From JAUVXJ01 sp964433755 (GTDB lineage: Bacteria; Chloroflexota; Anaerolineae; UBA7937; B3-Chlor), in NCBI GenBank assembly GCA_964433755.1, contig CAYSSR010000004.1:1-64000 (forward strand): DNA of 64,000 nucleotides, given 5' to 3'. Made by a program: the position numbers and the translations under genes. Under the pieces are notes generated by a model. It was not told where the DNA came from and ran no database searches. It saw only the letters and a list, made by a program, of their open reading frames with translations. Below, one piece after another: positions 7,642-15,571 of this stretch; positions within the stretch are counted from its first letter, which is position 1, and every line of letters starts with the position of its first letter.

Positions 7642-8166
7642 TTGAGCGCACGTAAGAGGTGGGTCGTGGTTGCGGCGATGGCTGGTGCCTTGGCCAGTGT
7701 ACTTCTGTTGGCCGGGATCGTCGGAGGGATCGTCTACTACGGAGCGACCTCCGCATCCGCTCAGGAGCCCGAGCCTACGACAACTGAGGCCAGTGACGAT
7801 TGGCGCTGGGACAGGATCGGTTGGGGCTGCGGCTCCTGGACACGGTTTGACGCAGCGGCCGAGGCTCTCGGTCTAACGCCTAATGAGCTCTTCGTCAAGC
7901 TTCACGATGAGGGCAAGACCCTGAGTGAGGTTGCCGAGGAGCAGGGCGTGGACGTAGAGACGCTCGAGGAGGCCATGGATGCGAGCCGCGCAGAGACCAT
8001 GCGCGAACGTATCCAGCAAGCCGTCGAGGACGGCGACCTCAGCCAGGAACAGGCTGACTGGCTTCTCGAGGGGCTGGATAAGGGGTTCACGGGCGGCAGG
8101 CGTGGCGGCGCCATGGGGTTCGGCGGCGGATTCGGCCGAGGCCATGGGTTTGGCAGAGGCTCCTAA
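7642..8166 (+). CDS. Secreted/anchored protein of unknown function, Gly-rich tail (paralog of 8456 gene)
   Basis: A 174-aa protein with an N-terminal signal/anchor helix (about 8-35) and an Ala-Gln end (SASAQEP). Residues about 65-150 form a charged helical region with LTPNELFVKLHDEGKTLSEV and a repeat-like EQGVDVETLEEAM, followed by ISQ/LSQEQADWLLEGLD. The last 25 residues are Gly/Arg/Phe-rich (GGGFGRGHGFGRG). The start is TTG 7642, chosen because GGGAGGTGAT lies 6 to 8 bases upstream and the nearby ATG 7635 runs into a stop. It has its own box-driven promoter and terminator. I do not recognise a function; placement suggests an envelope-stress product. Confidence 0.8.
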   Translation: MSARKRWVVVAAMAGALASVLLLAGIVGGIVYYGATSASAQEPEPTTTEASDDWRWDRIGWGCGSWTRFDAAAEALGLTPNELFVKLHDEGKTLSEVAEEQGVDVETLEEAMDASRAETMRERIQQAVEDGDLSQEQADWLLEGLDKGFTGGRRGGAMGFGGGFGRGHGFGRGS

Positions 8167-8242
8167 GATCGCCGTCAGCTAACCCGGTCTGGCCCGGAGG
8201 GGTCAGCGCAACCAACTGAATCAGATCGACCGACGAATCGGT

Positions 8243-8270
8243 AGGGAGGGGTGCTCGAACACCCCTCCCT
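8243..8270 (+). terminator. Terminator after the first secreted-protein gene
   Basis: An 11-bp perfect stem (AGGGAGGGGTG 8243-8253 with CACCCCTCCCT 8260-8270), 6-base loop, then GCTTCTTTG. Confidence 0.85.
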
Positions 8271-8357
8271 GCTTCTTTGTGGGACCGGGATCAGTGGCTG
8301 AAGCGGACGGTACGGCCTATCTGATGATGGTGGGGACAGCGTGATCCACACGGAAGC

Positions 8358-8400
8358 CATACAGGCCTTTCATAGCCCGTTCATACACCTCTGCTATCTT
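8358..8400 (+). promoter_or_regulatory. OmpR-type direct-repeat box and -10 (site B)
   Basis: Two perfect TTCATA units at 8369-8374 and 8380-8385 (11 bases apart), with a weak third unit CATACA at 8358. TATCTT at 8395-8400 begins 15 bases after the last unit, the same distance as in site A. Start of transcription near 8407. Confidence 0.75.
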
Positions 8401-8455
8401 AAGTGTGGGTTGGGGGAGAGCCAATCCAAATCCAAGCGGGAAGGAGGTGAACCGA

Positions 8456-8947
8456 ATGAGTAGGAAAAGGCTTGTGGTGCTCTCTGGTGGGGCGCTGGTG
8501 GCACTCCTGCTGGTGGGCCTGGTCGGAGGTTCATTAGTGTTTGCCCAGGACACCGATACAGAGCCCGATGGCAGTCTGCGCCAGGGCTGGTTTGGCTGGG
8601 AAAGTGGCTCCTGGGAGCTGTTCGACACAGCGGCCGAGATCCTCGGCCTGACCCCCAACGAGCTCTTCGTCGAACTACACGACGAGGGCCAGACCCTGAG
8701 TGAGGTCGCCGAGGCGCAAGGCATCGACACCGACACCCTGCAAGAGGCCATGAACGCCAACCGTACCGAGGCCATGCGAGAACGCATCCAGCAAGCGGTC
8801 GAGGACGGCAGCATCAGCCAAGAGCACGCCGACTGGCTCCTCGAGGGGCTGGACAACGGATTCACGGGCGGCATGCACGGCATGGGTATGGGACACGGGG
8901 GCTTCGGTGGGCCCAAGGGTCCTGGGCTGGGGAATTCAGCGGAATAG
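8456..8947 (+). CDS. Secreted/anchored protein of unknown function, Met/His/Gly-rich tail (paralog of 7642 gene)
   Basis: A 163-aa protein clearly duplicated from the preceding gene: same signal helix (LVALLLVGLVGGSLVFAQ), then LTPNELFVELHDEGQTLSEV, an EAMNANRTEAMRERIQQAVE helix and SQEHADWLLEGLD. The tail differs, being Met/His/Gly-rich (GGMHGMGMGHGGFGG), which could bind metal. ATG 8456 follows AAGGAGGTGA; the upstream in-frame GTG 8405 lies at or before the predicted transcription start and is rejected. It has its own box and terminator, so the two paralogs are separate single-gene units under the same control. Confidence 0.8.
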   Translation: MSRKRLVVLSGGALVALLLVGLVGGSLVFAQDTDTEPDGSLRQGWFGWESGSWELFDTAAEILGLTPNELFVELHDEGQTLSEVAEAQGIDTDTLQEAMNANRTEAMRERIQQAVEDGSISQEHADWLLEGLDNGFTGGMHGMGMGHGGFGGPKGPGLGNSAE

Positions 8948-9021
8948 AGGTCAGTTGTACGGACAACCTCTCTGTAGCCTGCGTGGATGGCGCAGGTGAA
9001 GGAGGTGGGACATGAACGTAT

Positions 9022-9053
9022 GTGGGGAGGGGTGCCCCGGCACTCCTCCCCAC
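9022..9053 (+). terminator. Terminator after the second secreted-protein gene
   Basis: A 14-bp stem (9022-9035 with 9040-9053, one G-T pair) closed by a 4-base loop, followed by CGTCTTTG. Confidence 0.85.
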
Positions 9054-9128
9054 CGTCTTTGTGCAGGGCGGCCACAGAACGCGGCCTCGGCACGGGTGTC
9101 AGACCGGCTTCTTCAACTGCACGAGATC

Positions 9129-9171
9129 TCCATATTTCCTTAACATGCCCTTCATATTCTAGGAGGAGAAT
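9129..9171 (+). promoter_or_regulatory. OmpR-type direct-repeat box upstream of htrA (site C)
   Basis: TCCATA 9129, TTAACA 9140 and TTCATA 9151 are exactly 11 bases apart. At the conserved +15 offset lies GAGAAT (9166-9171), a poor -10 with four matches to consensus. An SD-like AGGAGGAG overlaps this region and precedes an in-frame ATG at 9170, but that ATG would be at or before +1. Confidence 0.7.
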
Positions 9172-9280
9172 GAATAGTAGACCTGGTGGGCCGATCATAG
9201 GGAGACGACCGACGAGACTCCGGTCCGGTTGGAAGAACCCTCGACGGCACCAGCCAGTTGGAGATACGGAGGATACTTCG

Positions 9281-10480
9281 ATGAACATACGATCTGTAAG
9301 GAACATGGTTCTGATGGTAGCCGTGCTGGCGTTCGTGCTCGCTGGTACCGCGTGCAGCCCTCTCAGTGTGCTGACCCTGGTGCCGACCTCCAGCACAGCG
9401 GAGCAACTGCCTGCCTCGACGGACGCGGTGGTGCAGGTTGCGCCGAGCGTCAGTGTGGATACAGCGGTAGATGCGCTGCAAAGCCAGATCATCGCTGTCT
9501 ACCAGGAAGCCTCCCCAGCGGTGGTGAACATCACCAACCGCAGCTACGTCTATGACAGGTTCATGGGTACCATTCCGCAGGAGGGGACCGGCTCCGGCTT
9601 CGTGTACGACGCAGAGGGGCACATCGTCACCAACTACCACGTGGTGGAGAATGCCGAGGAACTCCTGGTGACCCTGTCCGACGGCCAGACGTACGAGGCA
9701 GAGGTCGTCGGTAGCGATGCGACCAACGACCTGGCTGTGCTCCGCGTCGTGGGCGCCAACGAGTTGCCCGAGCCGCTGACAATCGGCGATTCGGACAGCC
9801 TACAGGTGGGGCAGTTCGTACTGGCTATCGGGAACCCCTTTGGACTCGAGCAGACGCTAACCACCGGCGTGGTGAGCGCGCTGGGCCGGGTCATTGAAAG
9901 CCCAGAAGACAACAGGTTCATCGGCGAGGCGATCCAGACCGACGCAGCCATCAACCCTGGGAACTCTGGCGGGCCGCTGCTCGATCTGTCGGGGCGCGTG
10001 ATCGGCGTAAACTCGCAGATCATCAGCTCCAGTGGAACGTCGTCTGGTGTGGGCTTTGCTGTGTCGGCCAGTACCGTACAGCGCGTTGCGCCCGAGCTAG
10101 TCTCTCAGGGTCACTACAGTCACCCCTGGCTGGGAGTGCAGTTGCTGAGCCTGACGTCCGCCAACCGGACAGCGCTAGAGAAAGCGGGAGCTACGGTTCC
10201 GGTGGACTCCGGCGTGCTGGTCCTGGAGAGTGTAGCGGGCGGTCCGGCAGACAAAGCGGGCATCTTGGGAGGCACACGAGTGGTGCGCGTTGGGAGCTAC
10301 CAAGTGCCGGTGGACGGCGACATCATCGTGGCCATCAATGGACAACCTCTGGCCGACTCGCAGGAGCTGACAGTGTACCTGGAGAGCGAGACGACTGTCG
10401 GGGACACAGTGGAACTGACGGTGGTCAGGGGCGGTCAGGAGCAAGTAGTGCAAGTAGTTCTGGCTGAGCAGCAGCAGTAG
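9281..10480 (+). CDS. HtrA/DegP-type serine protease with PDZ domain
   Basis: A 399-aa envelope protease. N-terminal hydrophobic segment ending LAGTACSP looks like a lipoprotein or signal sequence. The trypsin-like domain has His120 (TNYHVVENA), Asp150 (TNDLAVLRV) and Ser229 (NPGNSGGPLLD), so the triad is complete. Residues about 285-395 form one PDZ domain (HPWLGVQL, then GGPADKAGI and GDIIVAINGQPL). HtrA enzymes degrade or refold damaged envelope proteins. ATG 9281 has GGAGG at a good distance; in-frame ATG 9170 would add 37 Arg-rich residues before the signal sequence and is less likely. A direct-repeat box sits upstream, consistent with control by the two-component pair at 19799-21864. 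Confidence 0.93.
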   Translation: MNIRSVRNMVLMVAVLAFVLAGTACSPLSVLTLVPTSSTAEQLPASTDAVVQVAPSVSVDTAVDALQSQIIAVYQEASPAVVNITNRSYVYDRFMGTIPQEGTGSGFVYDAEGHIVTNYHVVENAEELLVTLSDGQTYEAEVVGSDATNDLAVLRVVGANELPEPLTIGDSDSLQVGQFVLAIGNPFGLEQTLTTGVVSALGRVIESPEDNRFIGEAIQTDAAINPGNSGGPLLDLSGRVIGVNSQIISSSGTSSGVGFAVSASTVQRVAPELVSQGHYSHPWLGVQLLSLTSANRTALEKAGATVPVDSGVLVLESVAGGPADKAGILGGTRVVRVGSYQVPVDGDIIVAINGQPLADSQELTVYLESETTVGDTVELTVVRGGQEQVVQVVLAEQQQ

Positions 10481-10668
10481 GGTGTTGGTACAGAGACGGT
10501 TACGGCGGGACGGCTAGAGACGCGCTGGAATAGATAGGCCGCCTGAGGTCTCGAGGTGAAGAAGGATGCGGAGCAGAGGGGCATGGCACCTGACGGCATC
10601 CTCGGTAGTCTGGTGTGGGGTCCAGGCAGGCAAGCGCGAGCAAGTGCCGCCGGGAAGGAGTTGGCAGA

Positions 10669-11277
10669 ATGTCAAGCAAGCTGAAGAAGTGGTACGTGAT
10701 CGTGGGCTTGGTGGTTGGTGGGTTGGTGATATGTTCGCTGTTGGTTGCGGCCGGCGGCGCGGCGGGCTATGCGGTTGCGCAGCGAAGGGGTGGCCTCAGC
10801 CTACAGGGTTCGTGGGGGGCAGGTCCGTCGCAGCAAGGGCCAGGGTTGGGGCCGGAGGAGCGCTCGCAGCAGGGGCAGCAGGAGCAGTCTCTGCCTCAGG
10901 CGGCGGCTGGGACGTTCTCAGGGCAGCTCCACGGAGCCTTGATCGTAGAGGTGGAGTCGGGCGCACCTGCTGAGCAAGCAGGGCTGGAGACAGGCGACGT
11001 CGTCATTGCCGTGAACAACAAGGGAATGGACGAGGACCGAGACCTCGCGGCCCTGATCGGCAGCTACGACCCTGGAGACGAGGTGGTATTGACCGTCGTA
11101 CGACAGAACGACGACACGGAGTTGGTGGAACTGGAGGTGACCCTCGGTAGTGATACTGACGAAGAGGGCAACGAAGTTCCACTCCTGGGTGCGCGATACC
11201 AGACCCTGTCGAGCGGCATGGGCATGAGGATGCTGGAGAGGGGCCCGTGGTCCGGTGGCGAGAGCGAGACGGACTGA
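10669..11277 (+). CDS. Membrane-anchored PDZ-domain protein
   Basis: A 202-aa protein with one N-terminal membrane helix (about 10-38), a Gln/Gly-rich linker and a single PDZ domain (about 85-165: ALIVEVESGAPAEQAGLETG, GDVVIAVNNKGM). No protease domain. PDZ-only membrane proteins usually present substrates to, or regulate, envelope proteases, so a partner role for the preceding HtrA is plausible. ATG 10669 has GGAAGGAG 8 bases upstream. It has no recognisable box of its own and may be read through from htrA across 188 bases. Confidence 0.8.
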   Translation: MSSKLKKWYVIVGLVVGGLVICSLLVAAGGAAGYAVAQRRGGLSLQGSWGAGPSQQGPGLGPEERSQQGQQEQSLPQAAAGTFSGQLHGALIVEVESGAPAEQAGLETGDVVIAVNNKGMDEDRDLAALIGSYDPGDEVVLTVVRQNDDTELVELEVTLGSDTDEEGNEVPLLGARYQTLSSGMGMRMLERGPWSGGESETD

Positions 11278-11380
11278 GGTACTCGCCGAGCGAACGCAGA
11301 GGCAGGAGGCTGGGCGATAGTGGTTTGTTGGGCGCCAATCCTCTGCCTGCGGAACACCCAAGGCGTCCATCACGCAGCAA

Positions 11381-11408
11381 GGAGGGCCAGACCCGCGTCT
11401 GGCCCTCC
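11381..11408 (+). terminator. Strong hairpin after the PDZ gene, probable terminator
   Basis: A 12-bp perfect stem (GGAGGGCCAGAC 11381-11392 with GTCTGGCCCTCC 11397-11408) and 4-base loop. There is no T-run after it, so termination may be Rho-aided. The rest of 11278-11538 shows no gene. Confidence 0.6.
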
Positions 11409-11538
11409 CTGGCGTGTCGTCGTCCAAAGCAGGTCGTCCGGGTCCGTGGGGACAACGCGGAAGGTCCCCGTGTCTTGACAGGCTGGCCGGTGCCCTCAAT
11501 CCATAGGTGGAAAGAGGAGCGGTGACGTACACCCGATC

Positions 11539-11581
11539 TTTACCTTTCCTTAATAGTTGCTTCATAGTTCGGTGCTACTAT
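11539..11581 (+). promoter_or_regulatory. OmpR-type direct-repeat box and -10 (site D)
   Basis: TTTACC 11539, TTAATA 11550, TTCATA 11561, each 11 bases apart, then TACTAT at 11576-11581 exactly 15 bases after the last unit starts. Drives the 11647 gene. Confidence 0.75.
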
Positions 11582-11646
11582 GAAGTGGCGACGCGTGATC
11601 TGGTGAAGTAGGGGACCGCGCTGATGGGGGGCGATGGAGGCGCACG

Positions 11647-13227
11647 ATGCGGTTTTCCGTGGACAGAAGACGACTCTCGGTTCTTCTTCTCGTCTTCGTT
11701 GTAGTGGGGCTCGGCGCGCTGGGAGGCGGTTGGTACTACATTACCCAGTATCTCCCAGCTCAGCAGTCCCCCGCGGAGCAGGGCATCCAGACGACCAGAG
11801 TGCGAAGGGGCGACCTGCTCATAGCCGTGACGGGCAGCGGCACTCTCCTGGCGGCTGACGAGGCGGAACTCAGCTTCGGCGGTAGCGGCGTCGTATCGGA
11901 GGTACTGGTGGACGTGGGGGACTGGGTGGAGAGCGGAGACGTCCTGGCACGCATCGACCCTGCGGCCCTGGAACGGGCCTTGATGGAGGCGGAGGCAGAC
12001 CTTCTGGTGGCCCAGCAGGATCTGGAGAACGCGGAGAACCCGCATAGCCAGCTCGAACTCAACCAGGCCTATCTGGCGCTGGGTCAGGCGGAGTCCGATC
12101 TCGAGGACGCCAAAGCGGACCTGGCAGTGGCCCAGGAACCCAGTGCGTGCATGTATAGCAGTGTGATCGATCTGGAGTATGAGTACAGTTGGTACGAGGA
12201 GAACTACTATCAGGAGGCTGACGAGTATGAGGCGGGGGACAGCAGCCGCGAGGAACTGGATGCGGCATCGGACAACCTGGAATGGGCTGGGGAGAGACTC
12301 GATGAGGCCCTGGCGTGTCCCCCTGGGCCCCAAGACGTGGCCGTGTGCGAGAGCGATTACGCCTGGTACCAGGACAGATATGCCGAGATGCAGGGAAGAT
12401 ACAGGGCGGGCGAGATAAGCCAGGAGCAACTCTTCACGTTCTGGGACCGCCTGGAGGCGGTCAAGGAGCGTTTGGAGGCGGCTCGCCAGGCCGCATCCGA
12501 AGTGGAGAGTGCTGAGGATCAGGTGACCGACTGTGAGTACAACTTGCAGCAAGCGCGGGAGGAACTGGCCGAAATGGTGTCTGGCCCGGACGCCGCCGAT
12601 CTCCAGTTGGCGCAGGCCAAGCTACTCAGCGCTGAGGCGACCCTGGAGGATGCGCGTGCTGCCATGGAGGCGGCCGACATCGTCGCCCCCTTCTCTGGCG
12701 TCATCACCTCCGTGGAGGCTCGCGTCGGCGAGACGGTGGGGACACACGCTGTGATCACGCTGGCCGACATGACCTATCCGCTGATTGAGATCTACATGGA
12801 TGAAACTGATGTGAGCAGCGTCGAGGAGGGCTATGAAGTCGAGGTGATGTTCGACGCCCTGCCGGACGATGTCTTTGCCGGCCACGTGGTGCTGGTGGAG
12901 CCCGCGCTGACCTCGGTGCAGAACGCGCCGACGGTGATGGTCTATGCCCAGCTCGACGAGGAGTGGGGAGAGGCCGCGCCCCTTCCGATGGGAGCGAACG
13001 CGGTCGTGGACGTGATCGCCGCGCGCTCCGAGAATGCGCTGCTGTTGTCAACGGATGCGCTGTATGAACTCTCGCCTGGTCAGTACGCGGTAATGCTGAT
13101 GGTAGATGGCGAACCTCAGATGCGGCAGGTGGAAGTCGGAGTGATGGACTATACGTACGCCGAGATCATCAGTGGCCTGGAGCAGGGAGACGTGGTGAGC
13201 ACCGGTCTGGTGCCGACTACGCAATAG
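11647..13227 (+). CDS. HlyD/MacA-type membrane-fusion protein with a Cys-containing coiled-coil insert
   Basis: A 526-aa periplasmic-adaptor-type protein: N-terminal membrane helix (about 10-32), a biotinyl-lipoyl half (SGSGTLLAADEAELSFGGSG, VDVGDWVESGDVLARIDP), a long helical hairpin, the second lipoyl half (IVAPFSGVITSVEARVGE) and a beta-barrel region. The hairpin is extended by about 110 residues relative to the 13470 paralog and contains Cys at SACMYS, LACPPG, AVCESD and TDCEYN. Such proteins couple ABC permeases to the cell exterior. It is a lone gene under its own box-type promoter, with no ATPase next to it, so it may serve the same MacB-type exporter as its paralog. ATG 11647 follows GGAGG. 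Confidence 0.85.
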   Translation: MRFSVDRRRLSVLLLVFVVVGLGALGGGWYYITQYLPAQQSPAEQGIQTTRVRRGDLLIAVTGSGTLLAADEAELSFGGSGVVSEVLVDVGDWVESGDVLARIDPAALERALMEAEADLLVAQQDLENAENPHSQLELNQAYLALGQAESDLEDAKADLAVAQEPSACMYSSVIDLEYEYSWYEENYYQEADEYEAGDSSREELDAASDNLEWAGERLDEALACPPGPQDVAVCESDYAWYQDRYAEMQGRYRAGEISQEQLFTFWDRLEAVKERLEAARQAASEVESAEDQVTDCEYNLQQAREELAEMVSGPDAADLQLAQAKLLSAEATLEDARAAMEAADIVAPFSGVITSVEARVGETVGTHAVITLADMTYPLIEIYMDETDVSSVEEGYEVEVMFDALPDDVFAGHVVLVEPALTSVQNAPTVMVYAQLDEEWGEAAPLPMGANAVVDVIAARSENALLLSTDALYELSPGQYAVMLMVDGEPQMRQVEVGVMDYTYAEIISGLEQGDVVSTGLVPTTQ

Positions 13228-13368
13228 GCTATGCCACTCACGTATGTCCGATGGAGGAGTTGCAGGAGGTCCTGGGAGGCAGCGAGGAACCACGATGGCA
13301 CCGTCAGCTTTGCTGGCGATGATGCTTCGAAGAGACGGAGTCCTGGATACGGGAATGCACATCTGGTG

Positions 13369-13411
13369 TTCATGGACTCTTAACAGTCTCTTCATGTGTG
13401 TATGCTATCAT
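13369..13411 (+). promoter_or_regulatory. OmpR-type direct-repeat box and -10 (site E)
   Basis: TTCATG 13369, TTAACA 13380, TTCATG 13391, each 11 bases apart, then TATCAT at 13406-13411. This is the cleanest copy of the motif and precedes the MacA-MacB operon. Confidence 0.8.
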
Positions 13412-13469
13412 GCGTTGAGGCGAGGGACCGATCTTCCCCTTGTGTGGGGATTGGGAGGATAAGGAAAGG

Positions 13470-14870
13470 ATGAGTAGGGTGAGGTCATTGTTGAGAGGAA
13501 GGCGTGCGGTTATCGCGGGGGTTATTGTCCTGATCGTGCTTGTGGTGGCAGGAGGAGGTTGGTACTACTACACACAGCATCTCCAGGAGGAGCCGGTAAC
13601 CGAGGAGGAGACGGTTCAGACTGCGACAATACGAAGGGGCAGCCTAGTGGTGATGGGCAGCGGGACTGGCACGCTAGTTCCCAGGAGTGAGGTGGAGCTG
13701 AGTTTCAGCAGCGGTGGTCTGGTGACCGAGTTGCTGGTTGAAGTCGGGGACCAGGTAGAGGTCGGCGATCCGCTGGTGCGGCTCGATGACGCGGACGCCC
13801 AAGCGCAGGTCGCTGAGGCTGAGATCAACCTGCGGCTGGCCGAACTGGACCTGGCTGCACTGACGGAGACGCCGGATGCGGCTGAACTAGAGGCAGTCCG
13901 GTTGGAGTTGACCAGTGCACAGGAGGCGCTGAAGGACGTGCTCAACGGGCCTTCGCACGAGGACAGGATCATTGCCCTGGCGGATCTGTCCACGGCTGAG
14001 CTGGAACTCCAGCAGGCCCAGTCTGCCTATGACGCCATCTCGTGGCGGCCAGACGTGGGCTCTTCCTCCGAGGCCATGGAGCTGTGGGCGGCAACGGCAG
14101 CCTACGACAAGGCCAAGGCGAACTACGATCTGGCGGTCGCCGGCCCCACCGAGGAGGAGATCGCTTCCGCGAGGGCAAACGTTGCTTCTGCTCAGTCGAA
14201 CCTCAACTCGTTGCTGAATGGGACCACGGCGGAGGACCTGGAGACAGCCCAACTTAACGTGGAGCAAGCACGCAGTAACCTGGCCGCGGCGCAGGTTGAG
14301 TTGGAGGAGACGGTCTTGGTGGCGCCGGTGGCGGGAACCGTCACCGCGGTGGATGCCGCAGTGGGAGAGGTGGCGGGTACCAGCGCCATTGTGACTCTGG
14401 CAGACCTCTCTGAGCCACTCGTAGAGATCTACATGGACGAGACCGACCTGGACCTGATCGCCGTGGGCTACGAGGTGGAGGTGGTATTCGACGCTTTGCC
14501 CGAGCAGACCTTCACGGGAGAGGTGGTGCGCGTGGATCCCGCTCTGGTGGACATGGAGGGAGCACCGACCATACAAGCTCTGGCCAAGCTGGACGCCGAT
14601 GATGGTGGTGATGTCGTCACGAGCGGCCTTCTGAGCGGCCTCAATGGGACCGTGGACGTCATAGCGGGCAGTGCTGAGAATGCGCTGTTAGCCCCGTCAG
14701 AGGCGCTGTGGGAGATCTCTCCCGGCGAGTACGCGGTGTTCGTGATGGTGGACGGTGAGCTCCAGGTGCGTCAGGTGGAGGTAGGGCTCATGGACTATGC
14801 CTACGCGGAGATACTGAGCGGGTTGGAGCAGGGAGATCTGGTAAGCACTGGCGTGTTGGCGACGGAGTAG
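13470..14870 (+). CDS. MacA-type membrane-fusion protein
   Basis: A 466-aa paralog of the 11647 protein: membrane helix (about 10-32), WYYYTQHLQ motif shared with it, first lipoyl half (LVEVGDQVEVGDPLVRLDD), a helical hairpin of two Ala/Glu-rich repeats, second lipoyl half (VLVAPVAGTVTAVDAAVGE) and beta-barrel domain with YMDETDLD. It is followed after 4 bases by the ABC ATPase and then the permease, giving a complete MacAB-like exporter. ATG 13470 is chosen over the upstream GTG because GGAAAGG precedes it and the membrane helix is then at the usual position. Without an outer-membrane TolC in view, the system probably works in a single-membrane envelope. Confidence 0.9.
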   Translation: MSRVRSLLRGRRAVIAGVIVLIVLVVAGGGWYYYTQHLQEEPVTEEETVQTATIRRGSLVVMGSGTGTLVPRSEVELSFSSGGLVTELLVEVGDQVEVGDPLVRLDDADAQAQVAEAEINLRLAELDLAALTETPDAAELEAVRLELTSAQEALKDVLNGPSHEDRIIALADLSTAELELQQAQSAYDAISWRPDVGSSSEAMELWAATAAYDKAKANYDLAVAGPTEEEIASARANVASAQSNLNSLLNGTTAEDLETAQLNVEQARSNLAAAQVELEETVLVAPVAGTVTAVDAAVGEVAGTSAIVTLADLSEPLVEIYMDETDLDLIAVGYEVEVVFDALPEQTFTGEVVRVDPALVDMEGAPTIQALAKLDADDGGDVVTSGLLSGLNGTVDVIAGSAENALLAPSEALWEISPGEYAVFVMVDGELQVRQVEVGLMDYAYAEILSGLEQGDLVSTGVLATE

Positions 14871-14874
14871 ACGG

Positions 14875-15570
14875 ATGAACGACCACCTGATTGAAGTGCA
14901 GGAGTTGACCAAGGTCTACGGCAAGGGGGCGGCCACCGTGCACGCGCTCGACGGGATCAACCTGGCCGTCGACGAAGGAGAGTTTGTGGCCATCATGGGC
15001 CCCTCCGGGTCGGGAAAGAGCACGTTGATGAACATCCTGGGCTGCCTGGATCGGCCAACGAGCGGGCAGTACTGGTTGGGCGGTGAGGATGTGAGCAGGC
15101 TAAACAAGGCGCAACTGGCGGACATTCGTAATCGCCGCATCGGCTTCGTCTTCCAGTCCTACAACCTCCTGCCCCGCAGCACTGCGCTGAGGAACGTGAT
15201 GCTGCCCTTGATGTACTGCCGGCATAACCGCAAGGGCGCTTCCGACTGGGAGGGGCTGGCTACAGATGCGCTGGAAACGGTCGGCCTTGGCGATCGGCTC
15301 GACCACCGACCGAGTGAGATGTCAGGGGGGGAGCAACAGCGGGTGGCGATCGCCAGGGCCCTCGTGAACGAACCACTGATGATACTGGCCGACGAGCCCA
15401 CCGGGAACCTGGACACCAGCTCCAGCCAGGAGATCGTTGACATCCTGCGTGGTCTTCACGAGCGAGGGCGGACGATCGTGATGATCACACATGAGCCCGA
15501 GCTGGGCGACCAAGCTGAACGACTCGTCGTCCTTCGGGACGGGCGTGTGGCGGACGACGGGGAGAAGTAG
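14875..15570 (+). CDS. MacB/LolD-type ABC transporter ATPase
   Basis: A 231-aa nucleotide-binding subunit with Walker A GPSGSGKST, Q-loop FVFQSYNLLPR, signature MSGGEQQRVAIARALV, Walker B MILADEPTGNLD and a switch His (MITHEPEL). The TxxE and LPRxxALxNVxLP-type sequence puts it in the MacB/LolD/FtsE branch that powers export or mechanotransmission rather than import. It lies 4 bases after the adaptor gene and 1 base before the permease. Confidence 0.94.
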   Translation: MNDHLIEVQELTKVYGKGAATVHALDGINLAVDEGEFVAIMGPSGSGKSTLMNILGCLDRPTSGQYWLGGEDVSRLNKAQLADIRNRRIGFVFQSYNLLPRSTALRNVMLPLMYCRHNRKGASDWEGLATDALETVGLGDRLDHRPSEMSGGEQQRVAIARALVNEPLMILADEPTGNLDTSSSQEIVDILRGLHERGRTIVMITHEPELGDQAERLVVLRDGRVADDGEK

Positions 15571-15571
15571 G

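Noticed and set aside
9170..9280. Upstream ATG of htrA at 9170 after AGGAGGAG
   Set aside because: It coincides with the expected -10/start of the box-driven promoter and would put 37 Arg-rich residues before the signal sequence. It could be used if transcription begins farther upstream.
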